Positions 17,203-25,966 of a stretch of DNA of 64,000 nucleotides are shown here, one piece after another; within the stretch, counting starts at the first letter, position 1; each line of letters opens with the position of its first letter. The notes under the pieces were generated by a model. The model saw nothing but the letters and a program-made list of their open reading frames with translations, was not told the origin of the DNA and did not search any database. The stretch spans positions 248,001-312,000 of the forward strand of contig CAVZRO010000021.1 in the NCBI GenBank assembly GCA_963777625.1, written 5' to 3'. The position numbers were made by a program, and so were the translations under genes. The stretch comes from DATDIC01 sp963777625. GTDB taxonomy: Bacteria; Pseudomonadota; Alphaproteobacteria; Acetobacterales; Acetobacteraceae.

Positions 17203-18568
17203 ATGACGACCGCTGCCTTGTATGCGCCGCCCAGGCCACCCCTGCCCTCCGGCGAATTGCCGCTGACCGGTTTCCTGCGCGCGATACGGACCAATGCGCT
17301 GACCATGTGGCCCGAAGCAGCGTACCGAGCAGCAGGTACACAGCCGCCACCTGCTCGGGCGCGTCACCATGCTGCTGAACAGTCCGGACGCAATTCATCG
17401 CGTGCTGGTGGACAACCCCGACAATTACCGCCGCTCGCCGGCGTCGGTACGCATCCTGCGGCCGATCACCGGCCGCGGCCTGCTGCTCAGCGAGGGCGAT
17501 GACTGGAAGCTGCAGCGGCGCACCATCGCCCCTGCCCTCGCCCCACGGGTCATGCCGATGCTGGCCCGCCATATCGCTACGGTTGCAGACGAAACTGTAT
17601 CCGCGCTGGCCATGAAGGTGGATCAGCCGATCGATCTGCTCGCCGGCATGGAGAGCACGGCGCTGGAAATCGCCGGACGCTCGATGTTTTCGCTGGAGAT
17701 GGGGCAATATGGCGCCGCGCTGCGGGCGCTGATTACCGAGTACGGTGCCCGCTGGGCGCGGCCGCATCTGTTCGACCTGCTGCTGCCGCCCGCAATCCCG
17801 ACGGTGCGCGACCTGTTCCGGCGCCGGTTTCAGGCCAGATGGATGCGCCTGATCGATCGCATCATGCGGGCCCGGTTGGATGCGCCATCGGCCGGCAATG
17901 CCCGCGACCTGTTCGACCTGCTGCGTGCGGCCCGCGACCCGGACACCGGCGCCGGCTTCTCCCACGACCAGCTTCGGGACCAGACCGCCACCTTGATGCT
18001 GGCCGGTCACGCCACCACCGCAGTGACGCTGTTCTGGTCGCTGACCCTGCTGTGCGGCGCCCCGGCGGAGCAGCAACTGCTGGCGAACGAGACGCAGGGA
18101 CTGGACCTGGGTCCGGAGACCGCCTTCACGAACCTGCCGAGGTTGGTGCGCACCCGCGCCGTGATCAGCGAAGCGCTGCGGCTGTATCCGCCCGCGTTCA
18201 CCATCGCCCGCCAGGCGATCCAGGCCGATCGCGCCGCTGCAGCCGCAATTCCCGCCGGCGCCATCCTGATGATCGCGCCCTGGGTGCTGCACCGGCATCG
18301 CCGGCTCTGGCGCGACCCGGATGCGTTCGATCCGACGCGGTTCCTGCCCGATGCAACGCCGCCGCCGCGCTTCGCCTATATGCCGTTCGGCGCCGGGCCG
18401 CGGGTATGCGTGGGCGCGCAGTTCGCGCTGACCGAGGCCACGCTGGTGTTGGCAAGACTGATGCAGAGTTTCAGGGTTGCGCTCGACGAACCGGGTCCGG
18501 TGCTGCCCGTCGCTATCGTGACCACCCAGCCCGATCACCCACCCCGCTTCCGCATCCATCCCCGATAG
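17203..18568 (+). CDS. Cytochrome P450 (N-terminal frameshift)
   Basis: Reading MTTAALYAPPRPPLPSGELP from 17203, then shifting frame at CC 17325-17326 (one extra base), gives a P450 of about 454 residues. Landmarks: I-helix AGHATTAV, K-helix EALRLYPP (ExxR), and heme loop FGAGPRVCVG with the axial Cys near residue 401. The I-helix has Ala where most P450s of this class have an acidic residue before the Thr. There is no N-terminal membrane anchor, so it is a soluble bacterial type that needs a ferredoxin partner not seen here. It ends 8 nt before the amidohydrolase gene. Without frame repair only residues from 17369 would be made. Confidence 0.85.
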
Positions 18569-18576
18569 GAAATCGC

Positions 18577-19752
18577 ATGCGCGCCCTCGATCATATCCGC
18601 CGCTACCATCAGGATCTCACCGCGATCCGGCGGGATATCCATACCAACCCCGAACTCGGACTGCAGGAACATCGCACCGCGGATATCGTGGCGCGGAAAC
18701 TGGAGGAATGGGGGATCGAGGTGCATCGCGGCGTCGGTGGCACCGGCGTTGTGGGCGTGCTGCGGTCCGGCAACGGGCACCAGGCGATCGGCCTGCGGGC
18801 CGACATGGACGCACTGCCGATCGAGGAAGCCACCAACCTGCCTTATGCCAGCCAGACCAGCGGCATCATGCATGCCTGCGGCCATGACGGCCACACCACC
18901 ATGCTGCTGGGCACGGCGCGCTACCTGGCGGAAACACGCGATTTCAACGGCACCGTCAATTTCATCTTCCAGCCTGGCGAGGAAGGCGTCGGCGGTGCAC
19001 TGGCGATGCTGAAGGACGGGCTGTTCGAGCGGTTCCCCTGCGATGCGATCTTCGGAATGCACAATCGCCCGGGCATGCCGGTTGGCCAGTACGCCATCAC
19101 GCCTGGCACGGCCATGGCCGCCGGAGCGTTCTTCGATATCACCGTCAGCGGCCGCGGCGCGCATGGCGCCCGGCCCGAGGAAAGCATCGACCCCGTGCTG
19201 GTTGCCTGCCATATCGGAACCGCGCTGCAATCGATCGTGTCGCGCAACGTGTCGCCGCGCGACGCCGCCGTGCTCAGTATCACGCGCATCCACGGCGGTG
19301 AGGCGTACAACGTGATCCCCGAGACCGCCATCCTGGCCGGCACCGCCCGAACCATGCGGCGCGAGACCATGAACCTGATCGAACGCAACCTGGAGCGGGT
19401 AGCCGCGAACGTGGCCGGTGCGTTCGGCGCTGCGGCGTCGGTGGATTTCCGGCTGATCTTCGCGCCGCTGGTCAATCACCCGGCGCATGCGGAGGAAATC
19501 GCCAATGCGGCCGCCGAACTGGTCGGACCGGAAAATGTCGATCGAAACAAGCCGCCCGCCGTCGCATCGGAGGATTTCAGCTTCATGCTGGAGCAAGTGC
19601 CGGGCGCTTACATCAATCTGGGCAACGGCGAGCAGAGCGCGCCGGTGCACAACCCAGGTTACAATTTCAACGACGAGGCGATTCCGTACGGATCAGCGCT
19701 CTTTGCCCACCTGGTGGAACGCAAGTTGCCGCGCGGCATCGGCGATAAATAG
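18577..19752 (+). CDS. M20 family amidohydrolase (hippurate hydrolase-like)
   Basis: A 391-residue zinc amidohydrolase of the HipO/IAA-amino acid hydrolase group. It has RRDIHTNPELGLQEHRT at the N-terminus, LRADMDALPIEE, the metal Cys/His segment MHACGHDGHTTMLLG, FQPGEEGVGGA with the catalytic Glu, and the dimerisation-domain SGRGAHGARP. The ATG at 18577 has a GATAGGA site and follows the P450 stop by 8 nt. It would release an acid from an N-acyl amino acid or similar amide, which fits the neighbouring CoA and P450 genes. Confidence 0.92.
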   Translation: MRALDHIRRYHQDLTAIRRDIHTNPELGLQEHRTADIVARKLEEWGIEVHRGVGGTGVVGVLRSGNGHQAIGLRADMDALPIEEATNLPYASQTSGIMHACGHDGHTTMLLGTARYLAETRDFNGTVNFIFQPGEEGVGGALAMLKDGLFERFPCDAIFGMHNRPGMPVGQYAITPGTAMAAGAFFDITVSGRGAHGARPEESIDPVLVACHIGTALQSIVSRNVSPRDAAVLSITRIHGGEAYNVIPETAILAGTARTMRRETMNLIERNLERVAANVAGAFGAAASVDFRLIFAPLVNHPAHAEEIANAAAELVGPENVDRNKPPAVASEDFSFMLEQVPGAYINLGNGEQSAPVHNPGYNFNDEAIPYGSALFAHLVERKLPRGIGDK

Positions 19753-19790
19753 AGCCGATTCGCCACTGCTTCGTTTTCTCCCTTGACCGG

Positions 19791-19822
19791 CTCCATATTT
19801 CCATTATCTTGGAAATATGGAG
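19791..19822. promoter_or_regulatory. ArsR operator and promoter overlapping the arsR start
   Basis: CTCCATATTTCC (19791-19802) and its exact reverse complement GGAAATATGGAG (19811-19822) form 12-bp arms around 8 bp. TTGACC at 19783 and TATCTT at 19805 (16-bp spacing) would be -35 and -10. The right arm contains the ATG at 19817, so the repressor would block its own promoter and transcription probably begins at or beside the start codon. Confidence 0.72.
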
Positions 19823-20173
19823 AAGTCAGACGCCATAGCTGCCTTGGCTGCCCTGGCGCAGGAGTCCCGCCTCGATATCTTCCGCCTGCTGGTGCAGGCC
19901 GGGACAGACGGCCTGCCCGCTGGTCAAATCGGGGAACGGCTGGGGCTGCCCTCAGCAACCCTGTCGTTCCACCTCAATCAGCTCAAACAGGCTGGCCTCA
20001 TCACGTTCCGCCGGGAAGGACGTTCGCTCATCTACATGGCGGGATATCCGGCCATGAATGCACTGCTCGGCTACCTGACGGAGAACTGCTGCCAGGGTGA
20101 CCCGGCGAGTTGCGGCGTCCGCGTCTGCGACGGCTCCACCCTCATCACAGCCAAGGAAGGAACGCGCCAATGA
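19817..20173 (+). CDS. arsR: ArsR-family arsenic-responsive repressor
   Basis: A 118-residue winged-helix repressor. The recognition helix lies in SATLSFHLNQLKQAGLI and the wing in RREGRSLIYMAG. Metalloid-sensing Cys are probably those of TENCC (near residues 93-94) plus PASCGVRVC in the tail, a C-terminal arrangement as in some ArsR variants. There is no room for a ribosome site because the operator covers the start. TGA overlaps the arsI start (ATGA). It should repress the arsR-arsI-acr3 operon until arsenite or a trivalent organoarsenical binds. Confidence 0.92.
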   Translation: MEKSDAIAALAALAQESRLDIFRLLVQAGTDGLPAGQIGERLGLPSATLSFHLNQLKQAGLITFRREGRSLIYMAGYPAMNALLGYLTENCCQGDPASCGVRVCDGSTLITAKEGTRQ

Positions 20174-20673
20174 AGCGCCTGCACGTGCATGTGTCCGTCG
20201 CGGACATTGCCCAGTCGGTCCGGTTCTACAGCACGCTGTTTGCAGCCGCACCGGCCGTCATCAAGCCCGACTATGCAAAGTGGATGCTCGACGATCCCCG
20301 TGTGAACTTCGCCATTTCAACCCGCAACGGACAGAAGGGCCTCGATCACCTCGGCATTCAGGTCGAGACCGCCGACGAGCTGCACGAGGTTTACGGGCGG
20401 CTGCAACAGGCTGACCGGCCGGTGCTGGAAGAAGGCGCGACGATCTGCTGCTATGCCAGGTCGGAAAAGTCGTGGATCACGGACCCGCAAGACGTGTCGT
20501 GGGAAACCTTCCTCACTTCGGGCGAGAGCACGGTTTACGGCGATAGCGTCGATCTCGGCCCGATCCGCACCACGGCCGGTGCCTGTTGCACCCCTGAAAC
20601 CTCACAAGGCACATGCTGCGCCCCGAAATCCGAGCCGGCCGCCGATGCGCCATGTTGCGGCGCGGCTGCATGA
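20170..20673 (+). CDS. arsI: ArsI/CadI-type VOC-fold C-As lyase
   Basis: This 168-residue vicinal-oxygen-chelate protein matches ArsI, the Fe(II)-dependent C-As bond lyase that demethylates trivalent organoarsenicals. Visible candidates are Fe ligands His5 (or His7), His60 and Glu112, and the vicinal substrate-binding cysteines Cys93-Cys94 in TICCYARSEK. The C-terminal tail carries three more CC pairs (GACC, GTCC, APCC), likely metalloid-binding. It overlaps arsR by 4 nt and is followed after 40 nt by acr3. CadI annotation is the main alternative name for this family. Confidence 0.9.
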   Translation: MKRLHVHVSVADIAQSVRFYSTLFAAAPAVIKPDYAKWMLDDPRVNFAISTRNGQKGLDHLGIQVETADELHEVYGRLQQADRPVLEEGATICCYARSEKSWITDPQDVSWETFLTSGESTVYGDSVDLGPIRTTAGACCTPETSQGTCCAPKSEPAADAPCCGAAA

Positions 20674-20713
20674 AGGTCACCGTTGATCACCACGCGACCT
20701 GCGGCAGATCGCC

Positions 20714-21790
20714 ATGAATGAGGCCGCAACTATCGCTCCCGGCAAAGCCCCCGCGATGGGCACATTCGAGCGTTACCTGACGCTATGGGTGGCGCTCTGC
20801 ATCGTGGTCGGCGTCGCGCTCGGGCAGGCGGTGCCGGGGCTGTTCCATGCCCTCGGCGCGGCAACCGTGGCGCAGGTCAATCTGCCGGTCGCCGTCCTGG
20901 TCTGGCTGATGATCGTTCCCATGCTGCTGAAGATCGACCTTGCCGCGATCGGGCAAGTCAAAAGCCATTGGCGCGGGATCGCGGCCACGGTCGGCGTCAA
21001 CTGGCTGGTCAAGCCGTTCTCGATGGCGCTGCTTGGCTGGTTGTTCATCGGCCACCTGTTCCGCCCGCTGCTGCCCGCCGGACAGATCGACGCCTACATG
21101 GCCGGGCTGATCCTGCTGGCGGCGGCGCCCTGCACGGCCATGGTGTTCGTCTGGTCGAACCTCGTGGACGGCGAACCGCATTTCACGCTGTCGCAGGTCG
21201 CGCTCAACGACACCATCATGGTGGTGGCGTTCGCGCCGATCGTGGCGCTGCTGCTCGGCCTCTCCTCGATCACCGTGCCATGGAACACGCTGATCCTGTC
21301 GGTCGTCCTCTACATCGTCGTACCGGTCATCATGGCGCAGCTCTGGCGGCGATCGCTGCTGGCGCAGGGCGGCCAGGCGGCGCTCGGCCGCACACTCCGA
21401 ACCCTCGCACCGCTGTCGCTCGCGGCCTTGCTGCTGACCCTCATCCTGCTGTTCGGCCTGCAAGGCGAACAGATCATCCGGCAACCCGCCGTCATCGCGA
21501 TGCTGGCGCTGCCGATCATGATCCAGGTCTATTTCAACGCCGGCCTGGCCTATTGGCTCAACCGCCAGCTCGGGGTCGAATGGTGCGTGGCCGGACCCTC
21601 GGCGCTGATCGGCGCCAGCAACTTCTTCGAACTGGCGGTGGCGACGGCGATAGCCCTGTTCGGATTCCAGTCCGGCGCGGCGCTCTCAACCGTTGTGGGC
21701 GTGCTGGTGGAAGTGCCGGTCATGCTGTCGGTCGTCCACATCGTCCGCCGCTCGCGCGGATGGTATGAACGCGGCATCGCCGTGCCGTAG
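20714..21790 (+). CDS. acr3: ACR3-family arsenite efflux permease
   Basis: A 358-residue membrane protein with ten hydrophobic helices. Family landmarks are VWLMIVPMLLKID in helix 2-3, GVNWLVKPFSMALLG, and AAPCTAMVFVWSNLVDGEP with the conserved Cys needed for arsenite transport. GASNFFELAVATAIALFG marks the C-terminal half. The protein exports As(III), which ArsI would release from methylarsenite. No arsC, arsM or arsH gene is nearby. Confidence 0.93.
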   Translation: MNEAATIAPGKAPAMGTFERYLTLWVALCIVVGVALGQAVPGLFHALGAATVAQVNLPVAVLVWLMIVPMLLKIDLAAIGQVKSHWRGIAATVGVNWLVKPFSMALLGWLFIGHLFRPLLPAGQIDAYMAGLILLAAAPCTAMVFVWSNLVDGEPHFTLSQVALNDTIMVVAFAPIVALLLGLSSITVPWNTLILSVVLYIVVPVIMAQLWRRSLLAQGGQAALGRTLRTLAPLSLAALLLTLILLFGLQGEQIIRQPAVIAMLALPIMIQVYFNAGLAYWLNRQLGVEWCVAGPSALIGASNFFELAVATAIALFGFQSGAALSTVVGVLVEVPVMLSVVHIVRRSRGWYERGIAVP

Positions 21791-21840
21791 CGCCTTCTCC
21801 GGTGTCCTGCCCGCAACATTCGTCCGCCGGCAAGCGTCGC

Positions 21841-22335
21841 TTATGAAACCACTGCCTGCCCGGCGGCGCAGGCCGCGCACAAGCCCTCCGCCTCGATCGT
21901 CGCCGAGCTGACGGTGAAGCCGAGCCGTTCGGCCGCATCAGCCAACGCATGGCTGAGGTGCTGGTCGTCCAGCTCGATCACCCGCCCGCAATTGCGGCAG
22001 ATCAGAAACTGCGCCGTATGGTCCGCATGCTCGGTATCCTGGGCCACGCAGCCGACAAAGGCGGCCAACCGCTCGACCCGATGCACCAGCCCCTGCTCCT
22101 GCAGGAAATCGAGCGCCCGATACACCGTCGGCGGCGCGGCACCATGGCGGGTGAGTTTCAACTGCTCCAGCAGATCGTAGGCGCCGGTCGGACCGCCCGA
22201 TTCCAGGATCAGCCCCAGCACCTGCCGGCGAAGATCGGTCAGCCGAGCACCGCGGGCCGCGCACATATCCGCCGCGCGCGTCAGCAACGTCTCGGTGCCG
22301 CGGGAAAAACCGCTATCGTTCACGTCCTTGGCCAT
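21841..22335 (-). CDS. zur: Fur-family zinc regulator (Zur)
   Basis: This 164-residue Fur-fold repressor has the HTH in AAPPTVYRALDFLQEQGLVH, the structural CxxC pairs ICRNCGRV and LCAAC, and HADHTAQFLICRNC as in Zur. A His-rich Fur tail is absent, supporting Zur over Fur. The ATG at 22335 is divergent from hisI with only 28 bp between them, so the promoters overlap and may share control. Convergent with acr3. Confidence 0.85.
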   Translation of the reverse strand: MAKDVNDSGFSRGTETLLTRAADMCAARGARLTDLRRQVLGLILESGGPTGAYDLLEQLKLTRHGAAPPTVYRALDFLQEQGLVHRVERLAAFVGCVAQDTEHADHTAQFLICRNCGRVIELDDQHLSHALADAAERLGFTVSSATIEAEGLCAACAAGQAVVS

Positions 22336-22363
22336 TCGCCAGCAACGGACCAAGATACCATGC

Positions 22364-22768
22364 ATGCAAGAATGCACCACCGATCCGGCCATCCTGTCGC
22401 AGATACGCTTCAACACCGACGGGCTTGTACCGGCCATCGCCCAGCAGCACGACACCAACGAGGTGCTGATGCTGGCCTGGATGAACCAGGAAGCGTTGGC
22501 CGAAACGCTGGCCACCGGCCGGGTCTGCTATTTCAGCCGCAGCCGCGGCCGTCTCTGGCGGAAAGGCGAAAGCTCCGGGCAGGTGCAACGGCTGAAGGAG
22601 CTGCGCATCGACTGTGACGGCGACACGCTGCTGCTGCTGGTCGAGCAGCATGGCGTGGCCTGTCACACCGGACGGCGAAGCTGCTTCTATCGGGCGGTGC
22701 GCGACGGCGCCCTGGTCGAGATCGCCGCCCCGCTGATCACGCAAGAGGCGCTGTACGGGCGCGAATGA
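22364..22768 (+). CDS. hisI: Phosphoribosyl-AMP cyclohydrolase
   Basis: A 134-residue enzyme of histidine synthesis that opens the purine ring of phosphoribosyl-AMP. It has RGRLWRKGESSGQVQ, the metal site DCDGDTLLL (Asp85, Asp87 with Cys84) and CHTGRRSCFYR with Cys100 and Cys107. It has no fused HisE domain. ATGA overlap couples it to lpxB, an arrangement not connected metabolically but seen in crowded alphaproteobacterial operons. Confidence 0.95.
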   Translation: MQECTTDPAILSQIRFNTDGLVPAIAQQHDTNEVLMLAWMNQEALAETLATGRVCYFSRSRGRLWRKGESSGQVQRLKELRIDCDGDTLLLLVEQHGVACHTGRRSCFYRAVRDGALVEIAAPLITQEALYGRE

Positions 22769-23895
22769 CGCTGATCTACCTGGTTGCCGGTGAACCGAGC
22801 GGCGATGTGCTGGGCGCCCGGCTGATGGCGGCCTTGCGAGCCCGCCGCCCGGATCTCACCTTCGCCGGGATCGGCGGGACGCGGATGGCGGCCGAGGGGC
22901 TGACCAGTCGCTTCCCCATCGAGGAGCTGGCACTGATGGGGTTGCTGGAGGTGGTGCCCCGGCTGTGGCAGCTTCGGCGGCGCCTGGCCGAGACGGCCGC
23001 CGACATCGCCGCCCGCCGCCCGGCCGTGCTGGTGACCATCGACAGCCCGGGATTCACGCTGCGCCTGCTGCGCGCCGTCGCGCCGCTTGGAATCCGCCGG
23101 GCGCACTATGTTGCGCCGCAGGTCTGGGCCTGGCGGGAAGGCCGGGTGCGGCACTATCCGGGCCTGTGGGACCGGCTGCTCTGCCTGCTGCCCTTCGAGC
23201 CGGCGTTTTTCGCCCGTCACGGGCTGCCGGCCACATTCGTCGGTCATCCGGTGCTGGAAAGCGGCGCGCAGGGCGGGGACGGTATGCGCTTTCGCACCCG
23301 CCACGGCCTGAGCACCGACGCCCGTGTGGTGACCGTAATGCCCGGCAGCCGCCGGACCGAGACGCGCCGGCTGCTGCCGCTGCTCAGCGCCGCGTTCGCG
23401 CAGCTCCCCGACCTCGTACCGGTGGTGCCGCTGGCTGGGCCGGTGGCCGAGGCGGTGCAGGCCGGGACCCGCTCCTGGCCGGTGCCGCCGATCCTGGTCG
23501 CCGAGTCCGACAAATTCGATGCGTTTGCCGCCTCGGCCGCAGCGCTGACCAAGTCCGGGACCTCGACCCTGGAACTCGCCCTGGCCGACGTACCGATGCT
23601 GGTCGCCTACCGGGTCAACCAGCTTACCGCTTCCCTGGCGCGGCTGACGGTCAAGGTGCGTTATGCCTCGCTGCTGAACCTGCTGTCGGACCGCGAACTG
23701 GTGCCCGAGCTGATCCAGGAAATCTGCACTCCGCCGAGACTGGTGGAGGGGTTGCGTCGATTGCTGTCGGATCCCCAGGCAGCCGAAGCTCAGCGGGCCG
23801 GATTTCGCAGCGTGCTGGAGACTCTGCGCCCGCCTGCCGGGCTCCCGTCAGAAGCCGCCGCCGAGGCCGTGCTCGAGCTGCTGGATCAGGCCTGA
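22765..23895 (+). CDS. lpxB: Lipid-A-disaccharide synthase
   Basis: A 376-residue GT19 glycosyltransferase joining UDP-2,3-diacylglucosamine and lipid X. Landmarks: LVAGEPSGDVLGA at the N-terminus, GIGGTRMAAEG, YVAPQVWAWREGR, FVGHPVLE, PGSRRTETRRLLP, and TKSGTSTLELAL with the UDP-binding Ser/Thr. It acts at the inner face of the cytoplasmic membrane. Its 3' end is read on the other strand by the oxidoreductase gene over 245 bp. Confidence 0.96.
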   Translation: MTLIYLVAGEPSGDVLGARLMAALRARRPDLTFAGIGGTRMAAEGLTSRFPIEELALMGLLEVVPRLWQLRRRLAETAADIAARRPAVLVTIDSPGFTLRLLRAVAPLGIRRAHYVAPQVWAWREGRVRHYPGLWDRLLCLLPFEPAFFARHGLPATFVGHPVLESGAQGGDGMRFRTRHGLSTDARVVTVMPGSRRTETRRLLPLLSAAFAQLPDLVPVVPLAGPVAEAVQAGTRSWPVPPILVAESDKFDAFAASAAALTKSGTSTLELALADVPMLVAYRVNQLTASLARLTVKVRYASLLNLLSDRELVPELIQEICTPPRLVEGLRRLLSDPQAAEAQRAGFRSVLETLRPPAGLPSEAAAEAVLELLDQA

Positions 23896-24856
23896 CGTCG
23901 CTCATCCGCGCGCGCGATACCGCCATGGCGTCGGATACCGCCAGGGCGGCCGCCAGGGCGCGCCGCCCGGCGGCGGCATCGACCAGGACCGGCGCGCCAT
24001 CCAGCACCGAGGCGATGAAGGCGGCCTGCTCGGCCGCCAGCGCATCGTGGTCCTGCCAGGAGGTCTGCTCCATGTCGAACCCGTCCAGACCAGGGATCGC
24101 CTGGCCTTCGCCGCGGCGAATCACGCTCAGGCGGCGATTGGCGAAATCGAGCGCGACGTAGCCGTCCTGGGCGAAAATGCGCATCTGCCGCTCGGTGCGG
24201 GTGGCGACACGGCTGGCGGTGATCGCGGCCACCGCGCCCGAGGCGAAGCGGATACGCGCGTTGGCGATGTCCTCGTGCGGGCCCGAGATAGCGGCGCCGA
24301 CCGCATCCACCCCCTCGATCGGGCTATCGATGAGGGACAGCACCAGGTCGAGGTCGTGGATCATCAGGTCCAGGATCACCGACACATCTGTGCCGCGCGG
24401 CTTGAACGGGGCGACGCGGGTGGCCTCGATGTAAAGGGGCGGCCCGACCCGGCCGGCCAGTGCGCCATACGCGGCGGAGAAACGTTCCAGATGGCCGACC
24501 TGGAGAACAAGGCGCCGTTCATCCGCCAGTCGCGCCATCTCGTCGGCTTCAGCGAGGGTGGCGGCGATGGGTTTTTCCACCAGCACGTGCTTGCCCGCTA
24601 TCAGGGCGGCTTTCGCGATCGGGAAGTGCACCGCGGCCGGCACCGCGACGATCAGCGCGTCGCTCGCTTGCAGCAACTCGGGGAGCGAAAGGTCAGCAGC
24701 GCCAGTCTCGGCGGCAACGGTGCGGGCGCGCTCCGCGTGTCGATCGTGCACGCCGGACAGCCGGGCGCGCGGCGCGGCAGTGCCGAGCTTGAGCGCGTGA
24801 TAGCGGCCGAAATGCCCGGTGCCGGCAACGCCGACGCGAAGGGGGATGGCGGTCAT
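23651..24856 (-). CDS. Gfo/Idh/MocA-family NAD(P)-dependent oxidoreductase
   Basis: A 401-residue frame. The Rossmann motif is GVAGTGHFGRYHALKLG, then HVLVEKPIAATLAEAD (EKP) and the C-terminal alpha/beta domain with DVSVILDLMIHDLDLVLSL (conserved DxxxHD-like). Family members are ~310-330 residues. Similarity should end near SRARMSDVRP; the rest is antisense to lpxB and Arg/Pro-rich, so the natural stop may have been lost by a small indel near 23900. In related genomes this gene sits beside lpx genes, so a role in a nucleotide-sugar step is possible. Confidence 0.85.
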   Translation of the reverse strand: MTAIPLRVGVAGTGHFGRYHALKLGTAAPRARLSGVHDRHAERARTVAAETGAADLSLPELLQASDALIVAVPAAVHFPIAKAALIAGKHVLVEKPIAATLAEADEMARLADERRLVLQVGHLERFSAAYGALAGRVGPPLYIEATRVAPFKPRGTDVSVILDLMIHDLDLVLSLIDSPIEGVDAVGAAISGPHEDIANARIRFASGAVAAITASRVATRTERQMRIFAQDGYVALDFANRRLSVIRRGEGQAIPGLDGFDMEQTSWQDHDALAAEQAAFIASVLDGAPVLVDAAAGRRALAAALAVSDAMAVSRARMSDVRPDPAARARPRRRLLTGARQAGAESPARCEIRPAELRLPGDPTAIDATPPPVSAECRFPGSARAPVRGPTAGSAARHNAP

Positions 24857-24900
24857 GTGGGGCTTTTGCGAGTGGCTTGCTTGGATGGCAAGGCCAGGCG

Positions 24901-25966
24901 TCACTGGCTTCCGACCAGCAGTCGCCCGTCCGCCGATGTCTGACCGGCAAGGATCGCGGCCATGTCGTGCACCAGCCGATCTGCCACACCCGTGCGGTAG
25001 TGCAGCGGATCCCAATAGTTCGTATCGGTATCGGTGATCGTGCTGGGACGCATGAAATCGACCGCCGCCGTGCCCGGGATAGTTTCGGCAAGTGCGGCCA
25101 CGCGGCGCTTGCATTCGTTCCAGACCTCAGCACCCTCGGTTCCCGCCGGCGAGAGCAATCGGTGATTATACGGGACAAAGAACAGGATTTTCCGGGTTCC
25201 AGCCGGCAGTTGCTCCAGCGCCGCACGAAGCGTTTCCAGCGCCGGATACCGCCACGTTCCCGGCGCGCCGGTGCGCGGTCCGGGTGGAATATCCGGCGTG
25301 GCGTCGCGCAGGTGCTCCGCCGCGCGCGCCGCATCGTACGTATCATCCGGAGGAACGAAACTCGTGTAACCATCGCGTCCGTACACCGGACGCTTGATGC
25401 CGAGCAGTATCCCGAACTGCTGCCCGGCTTCCTGCACCGTGTACAGATTGAGCATGTGCAGATAGCCCACCCATCGGTTGGGCTGGTACATCCACTGCGG
25501 AAACTTGCGCGGCGTCAGTTTCTGGTAGGTGTCGCCGGTACCGCACCAGCGCACATCCAGGCCGACCATGACGACGCGCGGATCGGGATGGGCGCGGCGA
25601 AACACGTCCATCAGGCTGACCTGCTCGAACACCGTCGCGTCGTTCATCGCCAGATTGGCGAAATGCGCCGAGAATGCGGGATCGAGCACTGCCGGCCGCA
25701 GCAGCCGGCTGGTCGAGGTGCCGAACACCGCGCTGTCGAAGCGTGCCGACCGCGCCAGCGCCGGAAACGAGAAGCGGGCGTCGGTTGCTACCGGCCAGCG
25801 CTGCGCCGGGCGGCGACAGCGGCAGCGTATCGAACGGATCGACCAACACCACGAAGCCGTAGATTACCCCGATCGCCAGCAACGCCGTGCCGACGGCGGC
25901 AAGAAAAAACCGCCGCCACGGATTGACCGGATACGCCCGGTCAGAACTGGAAATAAATGAAAACAT
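24901..25966 (-). CDS. SGNH-like partner of the MBOAT acyltransferase (frameshift)
   Basis: Reading from MFSFISSSDRAYPVNPW at 25966, with one membrane helix (FFLAAVGTALLAIGVIYGFV), and correcting one extra base in GGG 25808-25810 yields about 354 residues. VFGTSTSRLL near residue 80 supplies a GxS nucleophile, and NYWDPLHYR near residue 317 the DxxH pair of SGNH/AlgJ-AlgX-type acyl-transfer or esterase proteins. It overlaps the MBOAT stop by 26 nt. The pair probably O-acetylates an exported polysaccharide in the periplasm; the substrate is unknown. Confidence 0.75.

Noticed and set aside
18577..19752. Assignment as N-acetyldiaminopimelate deacetylase
   Set aside because: No lysine-pathway genes adjoin; P450 context and sequence fit the broad HipO amidohydrolase group only.
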